Part shown: positions 30,061-39,850 of the stretch, piece after piece | Layout of the letters: each line of letters opens with the position of its first letter | How positions within the stretch are numbered: position 1 is the stretch's first letter | From: Trichomonas tenax | Taxonomy: Eukaryota > Parabasalia > Trichomonadida > Trichomonadidae | Assembly: GCA_023091735.1 (NCBI GenBank) | Contig: JALKBU010000259.1 | Location: 1-53,968, forward strand | DNA length: 53,968 bases | Direction: 5' to 3' | Position numbers and translations under genes: made by a program | The notes under the pieces: generated by a model | Seen by the model: only the letters and a program-made list of their open reading frames with translations | What the model was told of the DNA's origin: nothing | The model's database searches: none

Positions 30061-31342
30061 AAAATCGAAAAAGAAGTTGAAAAACCGAAGAAAGAGATGA
30101 CCTTCGACCCAAGCGATCTTAATTTAATGAATTGTTATTTCATCAATAATATATCATTATTATTGATATATAACCTGTTTGTTCGATGAGCAATCTTTCT
30201 GAATAGTTATTTTACATCAAATCAAGCTTTAAACATAAGCAGAAGATTTAATGCAGATAAAAAAAGTTGAATGTTTGTTGTCAAAAATTCAGAATGATAT
30301 TCAATCATTAAATGTCTTTATACATGTCATATCAATCATTAATCACAGCCGACTGCAAGCAAGTGAAATGTCATTGACTAGAAAATTCCTTTATCAAAAA
30401 ATGTACTGATAAAGTATCAAAAGTAATTTATCAAAGGCAAAAACCTGTAATTAAATTCAAAAATTTATAGCTATTTCCCTTAATTAATAATCATATGAAA
30501 TTTAAATACAGTGGAGTCTAAAGTATATGCTTAAATACCAAAAGTATAATGAAGATTAACAGAAACTAAAATAATTGAGATTAAATGTTATTAACAAAAA
30601 AATATTTCGAATTTTTGATTTTTTTTTCCTAAGTTTTGTCTTATAAAAATGCATTATTCTCATATAATTGGAACCTGTGAAATATGATTGGCTTGATTAG
30701 TCCATTTTCTTGATCCTAGTGAAGCCTCAAACGAAGATAAACATAAATATCAAAGAAATATCCTCAACCGGTATTTTTCTCATCATCCTTTGATAAATTG
30801 CAGAATATTGATATACATAGTCAATGTACTATGCATTGGATAAAAGATTCAGCACAGAAAGTAATATAGGTCATTTCAATTATTGAGAATATGTTAAATG
30901 ATATATTTATCAAGCATGGCTGATATATTTATAACTATAAGTCGGCATATAATATAAATTATCGGTATATAAAACTCAAATTTATTAAAATTAATGAGGT
31001 TAATGGCATTAAATTTCAAATTTGAATTATCATTGTTTCTCATTATGAATACAATATAGCACTAGTATTAGAAGAATTTGTGCTATTAATAGCTATTTTT
31101 GCGAAAAATGTTATTATTTCGTCCCAAAATTTAATTATAAAGCATAAGCAAATAACCATTGTTATTTATAGATAATTGATATATATACGGAATGATTATT
31201 TTGATAATTATTAATATTTTTAGATAAATTCAAATTACATATTTGAAAAAAAAAAACTCAAAATTTCGAGATTTCATAGTAACATAATCAATATTTATAA
31301 CAATAGCATAGTAAAAATTAAACATACAAAAAAAATATAAAT
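30061..31342. other. Intergenic region
   Basis: Very AT-rich; no ORF or repeat recognised beyond the charged in-frame continuation just after 30060. Confidence 0.4.
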
Positions 31343-34300
31343 CTATATTAAATTTGTAATAATGCTTTCAAGAACATCGAAATTAATGATATTTCCTTTG
31401 ATTCCTGCAATTGTAGTGAAGCCAATGGCATTATTTAACTCTGTATTATAATAACATTCCTCCAAAACGAAGATTTGCTTTTGTCTAAGCGAAAACAGAG
31501 CATTAACTTGCTTCAATATTTCCTCTCTCATGAAGTTAATATATGATTCACCTGTAACATCCAATGTGCAGCTATATGAAGATTTAGAAACCTGAAATGA
31601 CATTAACGCGCTCTACGCTGGTGTTTTAAGCTTCGATGATGGTTTCTAGGCTTAGATAAAGTCTCTAATGAAGAGAAAAACGATATCAATTGAGAGATCA
31701 TTCATGATAAAATACATACAAGAACCTTGACAACGCAATAACTGCGCTGCTGAATAGCACTGCAAAACATTATTAGCGGCTGTAAATATTCCTTCAACTG
31801 ATGGGTTAAATTCATAGTTATTGTAACGTGCCATTATTAAGAGAGAATTCGAAAATTGATATTTCGAGATTCCGTTTTGGCCAAATCGTTTCGCGAAATA
31901 ATTTGGCAATGAATTAGAAAGTTTTGTCAATAACATTACCTTAGATTGGAGATCACATGAAGTGTCATAAAGCGCAAATCTTGTAATTCGATCCTGTTCA
32001 TATAAATCGGAAATAAACTTTTTTTTTCTTCTGCGAAACGCAAAAACATTTCAAATTATCGGGAGTGTCAGCGAAAATTTCATCAAATCTGTGGCCCAAT
32101 ATTTTGATAGGATCAATGCCAATGATATCTTGACAATTAGACGATATACAAGAGATTAATTTTGAATTCTTGTTAACGCTGACTTCGAGAATGTTAGAAA
32201 TTAGTTTTTGTTCTGGCACGTTTTCTTTCTGTTTATTGATGATCTAAATAGCCAAATGGGAAGTGGAAAAGAGAATCAAGACCTGTTTTGATTAATTGCT
32301 CGACTCGATAAATAGAAACAAGGCCTAAGGTCCAAAAGAAAACAGAAATAAAACTTATTGCTATGATTGATAATTGCGATGAAAGTTCTATTTTGTCGAT
32401 ATCTTCTATAATAATTTGCAAGTCTCTCCTATACCATGAAAGGTTTTGGTTCAAGTTAAGTGATGACTTTGAGACCGAAATACTCCTGAAAATGTCATAT
32501 ATTCCATAGTGAAGTTTGCTTAATTCTGCGGCAGTTCCGTCGATTCTCTGGAGATAAAATAAAGTTTTATCATGTTCGAAGAAGATTGTTGTTCTTGAAA
32601 GGTAAAATAAGAAAAACGAAAGCACCCAAGGGAGCAGGAAAAGTATGAAATAAATCAGATAAATAAACTGATAATCGATGTTTGACTGTTGAATTGTTTT
32701 GTTGATCAAATCAACATTTTCGAGTTTATCTTTCGAAACAGTTTTTTTCTGGTAATGCAACCGGAATATCAATCATCGACCCTGATATATCTTCGGTATC
32801 TGTTTCACTGAAGAAATTTTGAATATCGGGAGTGTGAGAAGTCAGGAAAGAACTGAGCAAAGCAAATTGCGAAGGTTTTAATAATTATTGATCGGCTCCG
32901 ATGAATGAGATTGCAAATTTTGCATCAATGAGATTAATGTGATGACTTGTTTGTGGATTTGTTTTAATATCCAACTCAGAGTTATATCTCGCAACTTTGA
33001 TTCTTGATCTTGATTCTGATATTTTTGTTTGACGCTCTTCTCCTCCTTTCTCATTCAGAAACAGTATTTTGAATAAATCCCAACTCTCGAATGATTTCTT
33101 AAGCAACAATAAACTGAGTCTTTCTTTAGATCCTAAAAACTCAACAGCTTTATCTGGTAAATTCCTAAGAGTCAAAGAAACATCAATGAAGCCGAGAGAA
33201 GAGGCGATGATGCAACTCAGTAATGATAACAATCCCATGACTCCAAATCCTTTGATAAATGTAGGAAGAACTAAAGTGTTCTCACGCAGATCAATTAAAT
33301 TAGCAAGAAATGATTCGTAGTTAATTCTGATGTTATGAAGCTGAGTAAAAACTAGCAATTAAGTATTTTTGAGGCGTGCGCACTTATCTTGAGTAGCACA
33401 AGTCAATAAATCTGAAGTTTGGCCCAAAACTTTTGCAAGAAACGAATAATCGTCTTTGTACGAAAAGTTGTAGTATTGAATGTAATTGTATAACATTTCT
33501 ATAAACAAAGAGCAGTTATCAGCAGTAATATTTTCAGCAGCACATTGAACTGCTTGCTGATGAACTAAATGACCTGATGTGAGTCTTATTGCTACATCGA
33601 TTGTTTTACTAACAGCTTCGCGAACTTTGTTAAGTTTGTTTCCATTGATTCTTTGGTTTGTTCAAACTTGTCTTATATAGTTACTGAAGAAAATAGAAAT
33701 AAGAACAAGGAAAGTCAATGCACTGTATGTGCGCATATCTGAATACTTCCTGATAAACATAGCAACGGGGATATTATCGGATTTCTTGTTTGGATGAACA
33801 TTTGATAAAAGAATAAAAGGAGAAATAAAAAGTGGCGCATCTTTTCACACGGCACCAAAAATCGTTATGTGGGCGCCCTTAGAAAGCCTGAATTGAAGAA
33901 GAACGAAGATGAATAAAGGGTAGACTGTGATTATAGTAAGTTCAGCAAGGAAGTGATAGTAATGAATAAGAACAAACTGAATTCCAGCAATCAAAAATCT
34001 CGCGATAAAAATGTAAGACTCCATTGAGCATAAGTAACTATCAACAAGTGATGGAACGCGAAATATCATAGGGCTGAAAAATATAGAGCAGAGATAATCG
34101 AAATACATTGATACTAAGATGTTAATTATTAGAATTATGAATGATATTACATTTTTGATCGTAAAAGCATCAATTAGGATAGTAACCATTTTAGAGAATC
34201 GAAAGAATATTTGGAATTCGAACAAAGGAGTGACAAAGTCCATCCTAATCATTTCGCAAAATTTATTGATGTCTTGTAGAGAATGATTCCAGATCTGGCA

Positions 34301-34764
34301 TTCTTCGAAACCCACCAAAAGAAGTAATAAATGATCATCAATACGACGAAAAAAGTAATATTCGAATTTAATGAAATCGGACTGTCGAAAACTCCCGGAT
34401 TTAACAGTGTTATTTTGTTTATTATGCTGATTACTGACGGTTTTTGCGTGCAAATTTTCTCAAACGGAACGAAATCGAGCATAAAAAATACAACTTGAAA
34501 GAATCTGAAGATTTCTTTAATCCACCTGACCCAGCTCACGAGGTTTGCGCGGTACCTGAGCTCAAACGCAGCATTATAATGAGGTTTGATTCTTTGTTGA
34601 TCATTTAAAAAAATTATGACGATTATTTCAAACAGAAATTTTAATTGAAACAAAATTCTGAAGTACTCATATCTAATGGAAATCGAATAATCTCTCTTTT
34701 CAAAATTTTGCAATACGATTATTTTCCTTACAAAAAATATTAAAAACTGCTTTGATAATATGCA
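31343..34764 (-). pseudogene. Decayed cyclase-family gene with a degenerate catalytic domain
   Basis: Nearly full-length relative of the cyclase at 19362, read on the minus strand. Seen in order: N-terminal membrane spans (34764-33845), span SALTFLVLISIFF and extracellular part (33740-33360), span FGVMGLLSLLSCI and cytosolic loop (33358-32885), a second membrane-flanked extracellular part (32772-32233) ending in VEQLIKTGLDSLFHFP, which matches LDYMFKTGMKIFRRIP of the intact protein, a PAS-like segment (32219-31998), and a cyclase-like segment (31936-31343). Stops in frame at 33845, 33662, 33359 and 32885; frameshifts near 34300, 32750 (at an A-run), 32225 and 31990. In the cyclase segment the metal Asp positions read LLIMARYNNY and GSCMYF, so the catalytic residues are absent. 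Either they were lost before decay (a pseudocyclase subfamily) or during it. Confidence 0.8.
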
Positions 34765-35438
34765 TTATGCATTATATAATTTTATTTTACAAAGAAAAGT
34801 TTTATTAATCAAATTAGCGTTGATATTGCCTTTTCGTACATACTTAGTTATATTTATAAAGTAACAATTATTTTGTTATGTAAACAGATTTTACAATCAT
34901 TGAAACTGTCAAAATTTGCTTTTTCCCAAATTGAGTTCAACAAACAAAAAAAGAGGATCTCACCCATCATGAAATCTATCGAAAGTATCTTCAACCTCGC
35001 CTTTTGTTAGTGGTGAGTGTTGGTTTGCATGGTTTGTATCCTCCAATTATTGGAAGAACATTACACATTTGACATGTAAATTATTCAAAATATCAAAAAT
35101 TGCTTTTTAAATAATGAACTTTTTCGTTATGAAGCAGTGGTTTATTTATTGCCAAATTCTTATCATAGATTCACCATATTCTATAGTATCATGTACATGA
35201 ATATGGGCAACATTGTGTTATTCAATAATTGGATAATACCGAAGAAATAAAACTTTAGATATTTCATATTTTGATTTGTAAAATGTCGAAATTAAAGTGT
35301 ATTTTCCACAACATTATCGCTCAAAATCTTTTTGCAAATATTACCATATGGTTCACATAGGCCTAGCAAAGCAATGTCCATAATTAAAATGATAAAGTTT
35401 CAAAACAAAACAAAATTAATTTAACATTTTCATATAGA
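34765..35438. other. Intergenic region
   Basis: AT-rich. At 34963-35007 a short ATG ORF (MKSIESIFNLAFC) follows a TCACCC; it could be the cut-off 5' end of a gene but is too short to call. TTTGACATGTAAATTATT at 35072 resembles the ACATGTAA motif of the TIR element at 47967. Confidence 0.4.
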
Positions 35439-37940
35439 TTAATTACGCTCAAAAATCTTATACATTTCGTGGAGCGAACGAACACGAATAAATGATAAAT
35501 TAGATATTAACTCTGCTGGTGGGAAAAATATTGATGTCTTGAGCTCTGGGAATAGTACATCTCTGATAACTGTTTTCAAGTTTTCATTTTCGCAATCTTC
35601 TTCACATGGTGAATAGAGCATTGCCAATTCATTACAGATGTATCCAATGCACTCAATCTCTCCATCCCATTGAGTGTCAACAAGTCTTGTCAAGAAGAGA
35701 TGCAGCATAGAAAATGTTGGCTCATAGTTTACCACGATCATTGGCATTTCCAAAAGCATTCCATTCTCATCGATTCTAATATTAAAGAGGTCAGAAAGCA
35801 TTTCTGAATGCTCAATAAGAATGGAAGAAATCTTTGAACCATCGGCTCCTGATAATGAAGCAACTTCAGCAATGCATATAGGTGAATCAAACTTAATTCT
35901 TCCAAAGTTGCCAACATTAGAGAGAGCTGACTGATAGAACAAAACTCTAAAAACTTGGAATAAATGAACAGCATATAGAGTTTCATCTGCCGATATTAAT
36001 CCATATTTCATTCCTATCAGTCCGACAAATGAATGAGCTCTAAATATTGTTGATAAAGGATCATAATTGTTGCTTTTCTCGTCCGATAATAGAGCTGCGG
36101 CTCCTTTTAGGTTCATTTCTCTTTTGATGGCATTGGGATCTCTATTTCTTACTTCATTAGCACTTGCAGCAGTCAAAACTTGCTCTAATGTTTGAACATT
36201 TGGATCTCCACGACCCATACTCTTCGGATTAAACTTGAGTTCTTCGAATATATTAGTTGGCTTCTTTTTGAATGGTTTTTGTTTATCAACATTCGGATTG
36301 AATAAACTTGAAGGAATGTTCGAAGTTTTTTCACGCATTTCGACTTTCTCGAATTTTGATTGATCATCTAAGAATTCAGGCATTGGTTGTTTAAATTCCG
36401 TTGAAGCTCTCATATATGGATTTCTACTTATTCTTCTGTTTGGACTTTCTGGTTCGCTTGTTTCCGAAGAAATGTCTGTGAGATTTGATTCATTTAAAGA
36501 AACTGTTGGGACTTCAAAATGTCTATCCTCGATGCTAATTGTTGCCCTCACTTTGATCTCTTTGACAGGACTTTCTTCAACAATACTATCTTGTTCTTCT
36601 TCGCTACTTTTTTGATTGGCTTCTCCTTTAGAATTCATGTTTTTCTCGGGTTCATTTTGTTGTTCAATCTCTTTGGAAATTTGTATATTTGGATCATTAG
36701 TTGATGCTTGAATAAATTCTTCTTTTGGTGCTTCTTCTTGAATTGTTGTGGTCTGATTATTTGGTTTTGTAGATTCAATTATTGGTTTTTGTGGGATCTC
36801 ATTATCATCATCTATAGTTGGCATTGGGCGGGAAATTTCATGAGAAGAAACAATTGATGATAGCTTAGGATGCTCTACTTGTGATTTAGGTAAAGATTTC
36901 TTTTGTTTGGATTCTCCTTCATTAAATGGTCTTGTTTTTGATTGGCCTCTTAGTTGATCTAAGATTTCCGAGCACATATTGTCAATAAGAGTTTGCTCAT
37001 TGGTGAAAATAACATCTTTCTTTGTTGGATGGACATTGACATCGACTTTGTCGGGAGGCATTGATAATAAAACGATTGCAAATGGCTTCTCATCACGCAT
37101 CAAGAATCCACTGTACACCGCATTAATTGCACGCTTGATGTGATCGCATTGCACAAGTCTTCCGTTCACAAAAACAGCAGATTCTTTTAGTTGCTTTTTG
37201 GCTGAAGGGGATCCAAGATACATCTCAACCGAAGTGTTTTTAGCAATATCAGCTTTGTGGACAAATGTTGATGATCTGGCATCGACTCCATAAAGCAATG
37301 AAATGACATCGTAATGATTTGAATTACCTCCAAGAGTCATCATCTTTTCTTTGTCGTCACAGTAAACTGCTATACTCACATGAGGATATGCAATTGCGTA
37401 GCGCATTGCAATCTGTAAAATTTTACGATTTTGTGCTGATGCATCAGGCGATGTTCTTAATCTTGAAGGTTTATTGTAGAATAAGTCAGATATGGCAACT
37501 GTAGTTCCTGTAGTCATTGGTATTGTCGATAGTTCTCCGATTAAATTGCCATCTTCGAAATTTCCCGAATATCCGAAAGAGGAATCTTCTGTTTTTGACG
37601 TAATATTCAAATGAGAAACGCATGACATAGAAAACAATGCCTCTCCTCTAAATCCAAATGTAGTTACGTTTTGAATATCTTTGAAACTTTGAATTTTTGA
37701 TGTTGCATGACGCTGACAGGCTAAAGGTATATCAGCAAATCCTATGCCACAGCCATTATCCGTGATTCTAATGAGCGAATACCCGCCATTGCGAAGTTCA
37801 ATTTTGATATGACGAGAACCAGCGTCAATGGAGTTCTCCAGCAGCTCTTTGGCGACGTTCGCAGGGAAGTTTATCACTTCACCGGCGGCAATTCTCTTAA
37901 TGACTGACTCATTGAGCTGGAAAATCTTGTGTTCACTCAT
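35439..37940 (-). CDS. MLH1: DNA mismatch repair protein MLH1
   Basis: 833 residues. Seen: the GHKL ATPase with ELLEN (32-36), DNGCG (61-65) and GFRGEAL (96-102); the transducer domain with VHPTKKDVIF (~302-311); a long charged, low-complexity linker (~340-590); and a C-terminal dimerisation domain ending in MYKIFERN. The FER- ending and overall plan identify MLH1 rather than PMS1/PMS2, whose C-termini carry the endonuclease motif not found here. MLH1 pairs with PMS1/PMS2 to form MutL-alpha in mismatch repair and MLH1-MLH3 in meiosis. The linker makes it longer than the human protein (756). The last residue is Asn where most eukaryotic MLH1 proteins end in Cys. The first ATG is used; TCACTC 26 bases upstream is a possible Inr. 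Confidence 0.95.
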   Translation of the reverse strand: MSEHKIFQLNESVIKRIAAGEVINFPANVAKELLENSIDAGSRHIKIELRNGGYSLIRITDNGCGIGFADIPLACQRHATSKIQSFKDIQNVTTFGFRGEALFSMSCVSHLNITSKTEDSSFGYSGNFEDGNLIGELSTIPMTTGTTVAISDLFYNKPSRLRTSPDASAQNRKILQIAMRYAIAYPHVSIAVYCDDKEKMMTLGGNSNHYDVISLLYGVDARSSTFVHKADIAKNTSVEMYLGSPSAKKQLKESAVFVNGRLVQCDHIKRAINAVYSGFLMRDEKPFAIVLLSMPPDKVDVNVHPTKKDVIFTNEQTLIDNMCSEILDQLRGQSKTRPFNEGESKQKKSLPKSQVEHPKLSSIVSSHEISRPMPTIDDDNEIPQKPIIESTKPNNQTTTIQEEAPKEEFIQASTNDPNIQISKEIEQQNEPEKNMNSKGEANQKSSEEEQDSIVEESPVKEIKVRATISIEDRHFEVPTVSLNESNLTDISSETSEPESPNRRISRNPYMRASTEFKQPMPEFLDDQSKFEKVEMREKTSNIPSSLFNPNVDKQKPFKKKPTNIFEELKFNPKSMGRGDPNVQTLEQVLTAASANEVRNRDPNAIKREMNLKGAAALLSDEKSNNYDPLSTIFRAHSFVGLIGMKYGLISADETLYAVHLFQVFRVLFYQSALSNVGNFGRIKFDSPICIAEVASLSGADGSKISSILIEHSEMLSDLFNIRIDENGMLLEMPMIVVNYEPTFSMLHLFLTRLVDTQWDGEIECIGYICNELAMLYSPCEEDCENENLKTVIRDVLFPELKTSIFFPPAELISNLSFIRVRSLHEMYKIFERN

Positions 37941-37960
37941 TAAAAAAATATTACTTCCTC

Positions 37961-37966
37961 GAGTGA
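37961..37966 (-). promoter_or_regulatory. Possible Inr of MLH1
   Basis: TCACTC on the minus strand fits TCA-Y-T; the ATG at 37940 follows after about 20 nt, a little longer than for the other genes here. Confidence 0.4.
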
Positions 37967-38083
37967 AGTTCGAGTTTTACATGACAAAATTAAAATTTAT
38001 ATGTCAAATAAATATTTACGCGACAAAAAAAATATTTTCTCACATATTACATAACATACTTTTATTTGATTAATAAAGAAGTC
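37967..38083. repeat. Fragment of the TIR-element flank
   Basis: TTACATGACA and then TATGTCAAATAAATATTTAC-GCGAC at about 37978-38023 resemble TGTGACAAATAAATATTTAC-GTGGCATGCGG at 48012 and its inverted copy near 39000. A short degenerate copy upstream of MLH1; boundaries uncertain. Confidence 0.4.
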
Positions 38084-38347
38084 TTACTTCTTCTTGGCGT
38101 CCTTCGCTGGGGCGGCGGATTTAGATGGAGCAGCAGGAGCAGAATCGCCTGGCTTGGCAGAGGCACCGCCGGATGGAGCGGCTGGTTTGCCTTGGCCTGA
38201 GTGGCCGTGAGCAACTGGAACCTTCTTCACTTGGGCTTCCTTCTTAGATGTGTGGAGTGGGTCGATTCCGTGTGTGTGGACGTGCTTGCCATTGATCTCG
38301 TTCTGCTCATCCTGGTGGAGCTTCATGATCTTGTGGGCGGCACAGTT
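38084..38347 (-). CDS. Small basic Ala/Pro/Lys-rich protein, 5' end missing or unclear
   Basis: The frame is open from 38347 (AAC just after a TAG) to the stop at 38084; the only ATG is at 38326, giving 80 residues. The protein starts NCAAHKIMKLHQDEQNEING, has a His-rich middle (HVHTHG…VAHGH) and ends in a Ser/Ala/Pro/Lys tail (AAPSKSAAPAKDAKKK). Codon choice is as biased as in the HEAT-like gene, suggesting a highly expressed parent, perhaps a ribosomal or chromatin-type protein, but I do not recognise the family. No Inr precedes the ATG, and the upstream 83 bp are duplicated in inverted orientation at 38690-38772. It may be a 5'-truncated pseudogene, or an exon whose 5' partner is missing (TTTAG precedes AAC like a splice acceptor, but the trichomonad 3' motif ACTAACACACAG is absent). 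Confidence 0.45.
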   Translation of the reverse strand, partial: NCAAHKIMKLHQDEQNEINGKHVHTHGIDPLHTSKKEAQVKKVPVAHGHSGQGKPAAPSGGASAKPGDSAPAAPSKSAAPAKDAKKK

Positions 38348-38772
38348 CTAAAGATAAACATAACTCTCACAAAAATTTTTGAACTCATTGAAAGCATCAT
38401 CAGAAGAGAATTTTGATGATTCCACTTCAATGGGATGTTCCTAGAAGTTCTGTTTTCGTCGTTAATTTCAATATTCAAAGATTTCAATTTTCAATTGGTT
38501 TCGTTATCATTCATATTTGTCGATTTTCAGACTTTCCATGTTATGGAGAAACAGAATATCTCGTTTCCAGAAACATCGTCAAAAATTTCGATTCTGAAAG
38601 ATTTTTCGTTTTTTGTTTCTCCATATCGCTGCACACATCTCTAAGAACGCATTTTGATGCCTAAAATCTCGATTTGTTTACTATTTTCGATGAGTTCAAA
38701 AATTTTTGTGAGAGTTATGTTTATCTTTAGAACTGTGCCGCCCACAAGATCATGAAGCTCCACCAGGATGAG
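38306..38772. repeat. Perfect 83-bp inverted repeat with 301-bp spacer
   Basis: Bases 38306-38388 are the exact reverse complement of 38690-38772. The arm carries the 5' part of the codon-biased gene fragment (GATCATGAAGCTCCACCAGG) plus 40 bp of its upstream DNA. The right arm is cut off exactly where the hairpin element at 38773 begins. The spacer 38389-38689 is unrelated, without a recognised gene. Confidence 0.95.
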
Positions 38773-38920
38773 GTAGCCAAGGTGCTAGCAATCGGGCCCA
38801 CAGTTTTTCCTTTCAGAAGCATTCTAGAGAGTAAATCGCTGATTATTTTGAAGATCGAGTCTGAAAAGAAGAACTGTGGACTGGATTGCTAGCATTTTGG
38901 CTAACAGTGCCAATGAAGCA
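38773..38920 (+). mobile_element. Foldback (MITE-like) hairpin element, copy A, left end truncated
   Basis: Arms 38775-38816 (AGCCAAGGTGCTAGCAATC…CCTTTCAG) and 38861-38902 (CTGAAAAGAAGAACTGTGGA…TTTTGGCT) pair with few mismatches. The loop (AGCATTCTAGAGAGTAAATC…) matches that of copy B at 48112-48273. The right end keeps the outer TIR (…GCCAATGAAGCA); the left end of the outer TIR is replaced by the gene-fragment inverted repeat. Confidence 0.75.
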
Positions 38921-39085
38921 TTTAATTTTTCTTTTCAAAGTAAATTTAAATAAATAATGGATATCATTCTTCCAATAATCATTTATAACCGCATGCCACG
39001 TAAATATTTATTTGTCGAATATTCGTGTTTACATGTCATATAATGCCACTTTTATGTCACTTTTTCATGACAACTTTCGGTAAGC
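38921..39085 (+). repeat. Right flank of element A, homologous to 47967-48111
   Basis: Runs on from the hairpin and matches the left part of the element at 47967 in reverse complement: TTCTTTTCAAAGTAAATTTA, CTTCCAATAATCATTTATAA, CCGCATGCCACGTAAATATT, then TTTACATGTCATATAATGCC and CACTTTTATGTCACTTTTTC. The last two phrases are the element's terminal inverted repeat. Confidence 0.75.
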
Positions 39086-39479
39086 AATATATTTTTTATT
39101 TTAATATCAAATAAATCAATAATATATTATGTTAATCTTAATTCCGCTGAGAAAATACTATATCGGTAAAAGCTAATTATCAAATCTTCACTAAAAATGA
39201 ATTTTTATAAAAAGTACAAAACATAAATGCACACATATATGTTCTCATCATTGTGTAAATTAGAGCTTTTAAAAACTTATATTCATAGAGATAATTGAAG
39301 GTGAAAATTTTGCCACCCTCGAAAAAAAAGGTATTCCTGGAAGGACAGGGTATTTCTGGTACAAATTCTCCAGGCATTCGCTGTTCTGGAGAGTTTTTAC
39401 TAGAAATTGATCATTTTTGATGCAATTTTTAATTTTTGGATAAATTATCGACTTCTGGTACCATTAAACACTAAAATTA
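39086..39479. other. Intergenic region
   Basis: AT-rich; a minus-strand 65-codon frame at 39180-39377 lies partly over CTGGAAGGACAGGGTATTTC-type text and is not called. Nothing recognised. Confidence 0.35.
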
Positions 39480-39850
39480 GATCTACAGAGCACACGTATT
39501 CGATGCATACTATACATAATGAAATGTAGCGTCCAGCTATAATTCAAGATCAAATATCATTGAGAAAGACGTGTTTCCTGCCCATTATCTTCAATACAGC
39601 GATATTCTGTATGATGTGAGCAAGAAGCATGTCATTTTCAATGATATTTGATCTTTTTGATTATAATATCTGCTTTCTCAGCTACTTTACAGCATTTTAT
39701 TGATTTACACACAAATGTATGATCAAGAGAGTAACTGTGAGCTTTAGAGTAGCTCAAAAATTACAGAATCACAGAATTTTGCTTTATTTTAACAGAAACA
39801 TCTATAATTCAATCTATTTTATCCTTCCACATGCATAGGATGACAATAGA
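39480..39850 (-). repeat. Dispersed repeat family R1, copy 2
   Basis: Inverted relative to 18520-18900. Shared: ATACATAATGAAATGTAG, a diverged palindrome at 39548-39653 (GATCAAATATCATTG… and …CAATGATATTTGATC), AGCTACTTTACAGCATTTT and GCTTTATTTTAACAGAAACA. The arms of this palindrome have drifted apart, unlike copy 1. Confidence 0.7.

Noticed and set aside
34963..35007. Short ATG ORF after TCACCC as a gene 5' end or leader peptide
   Set aside because: Only 13 codons, followed by a stop and no continuation in any frame that I could follow.
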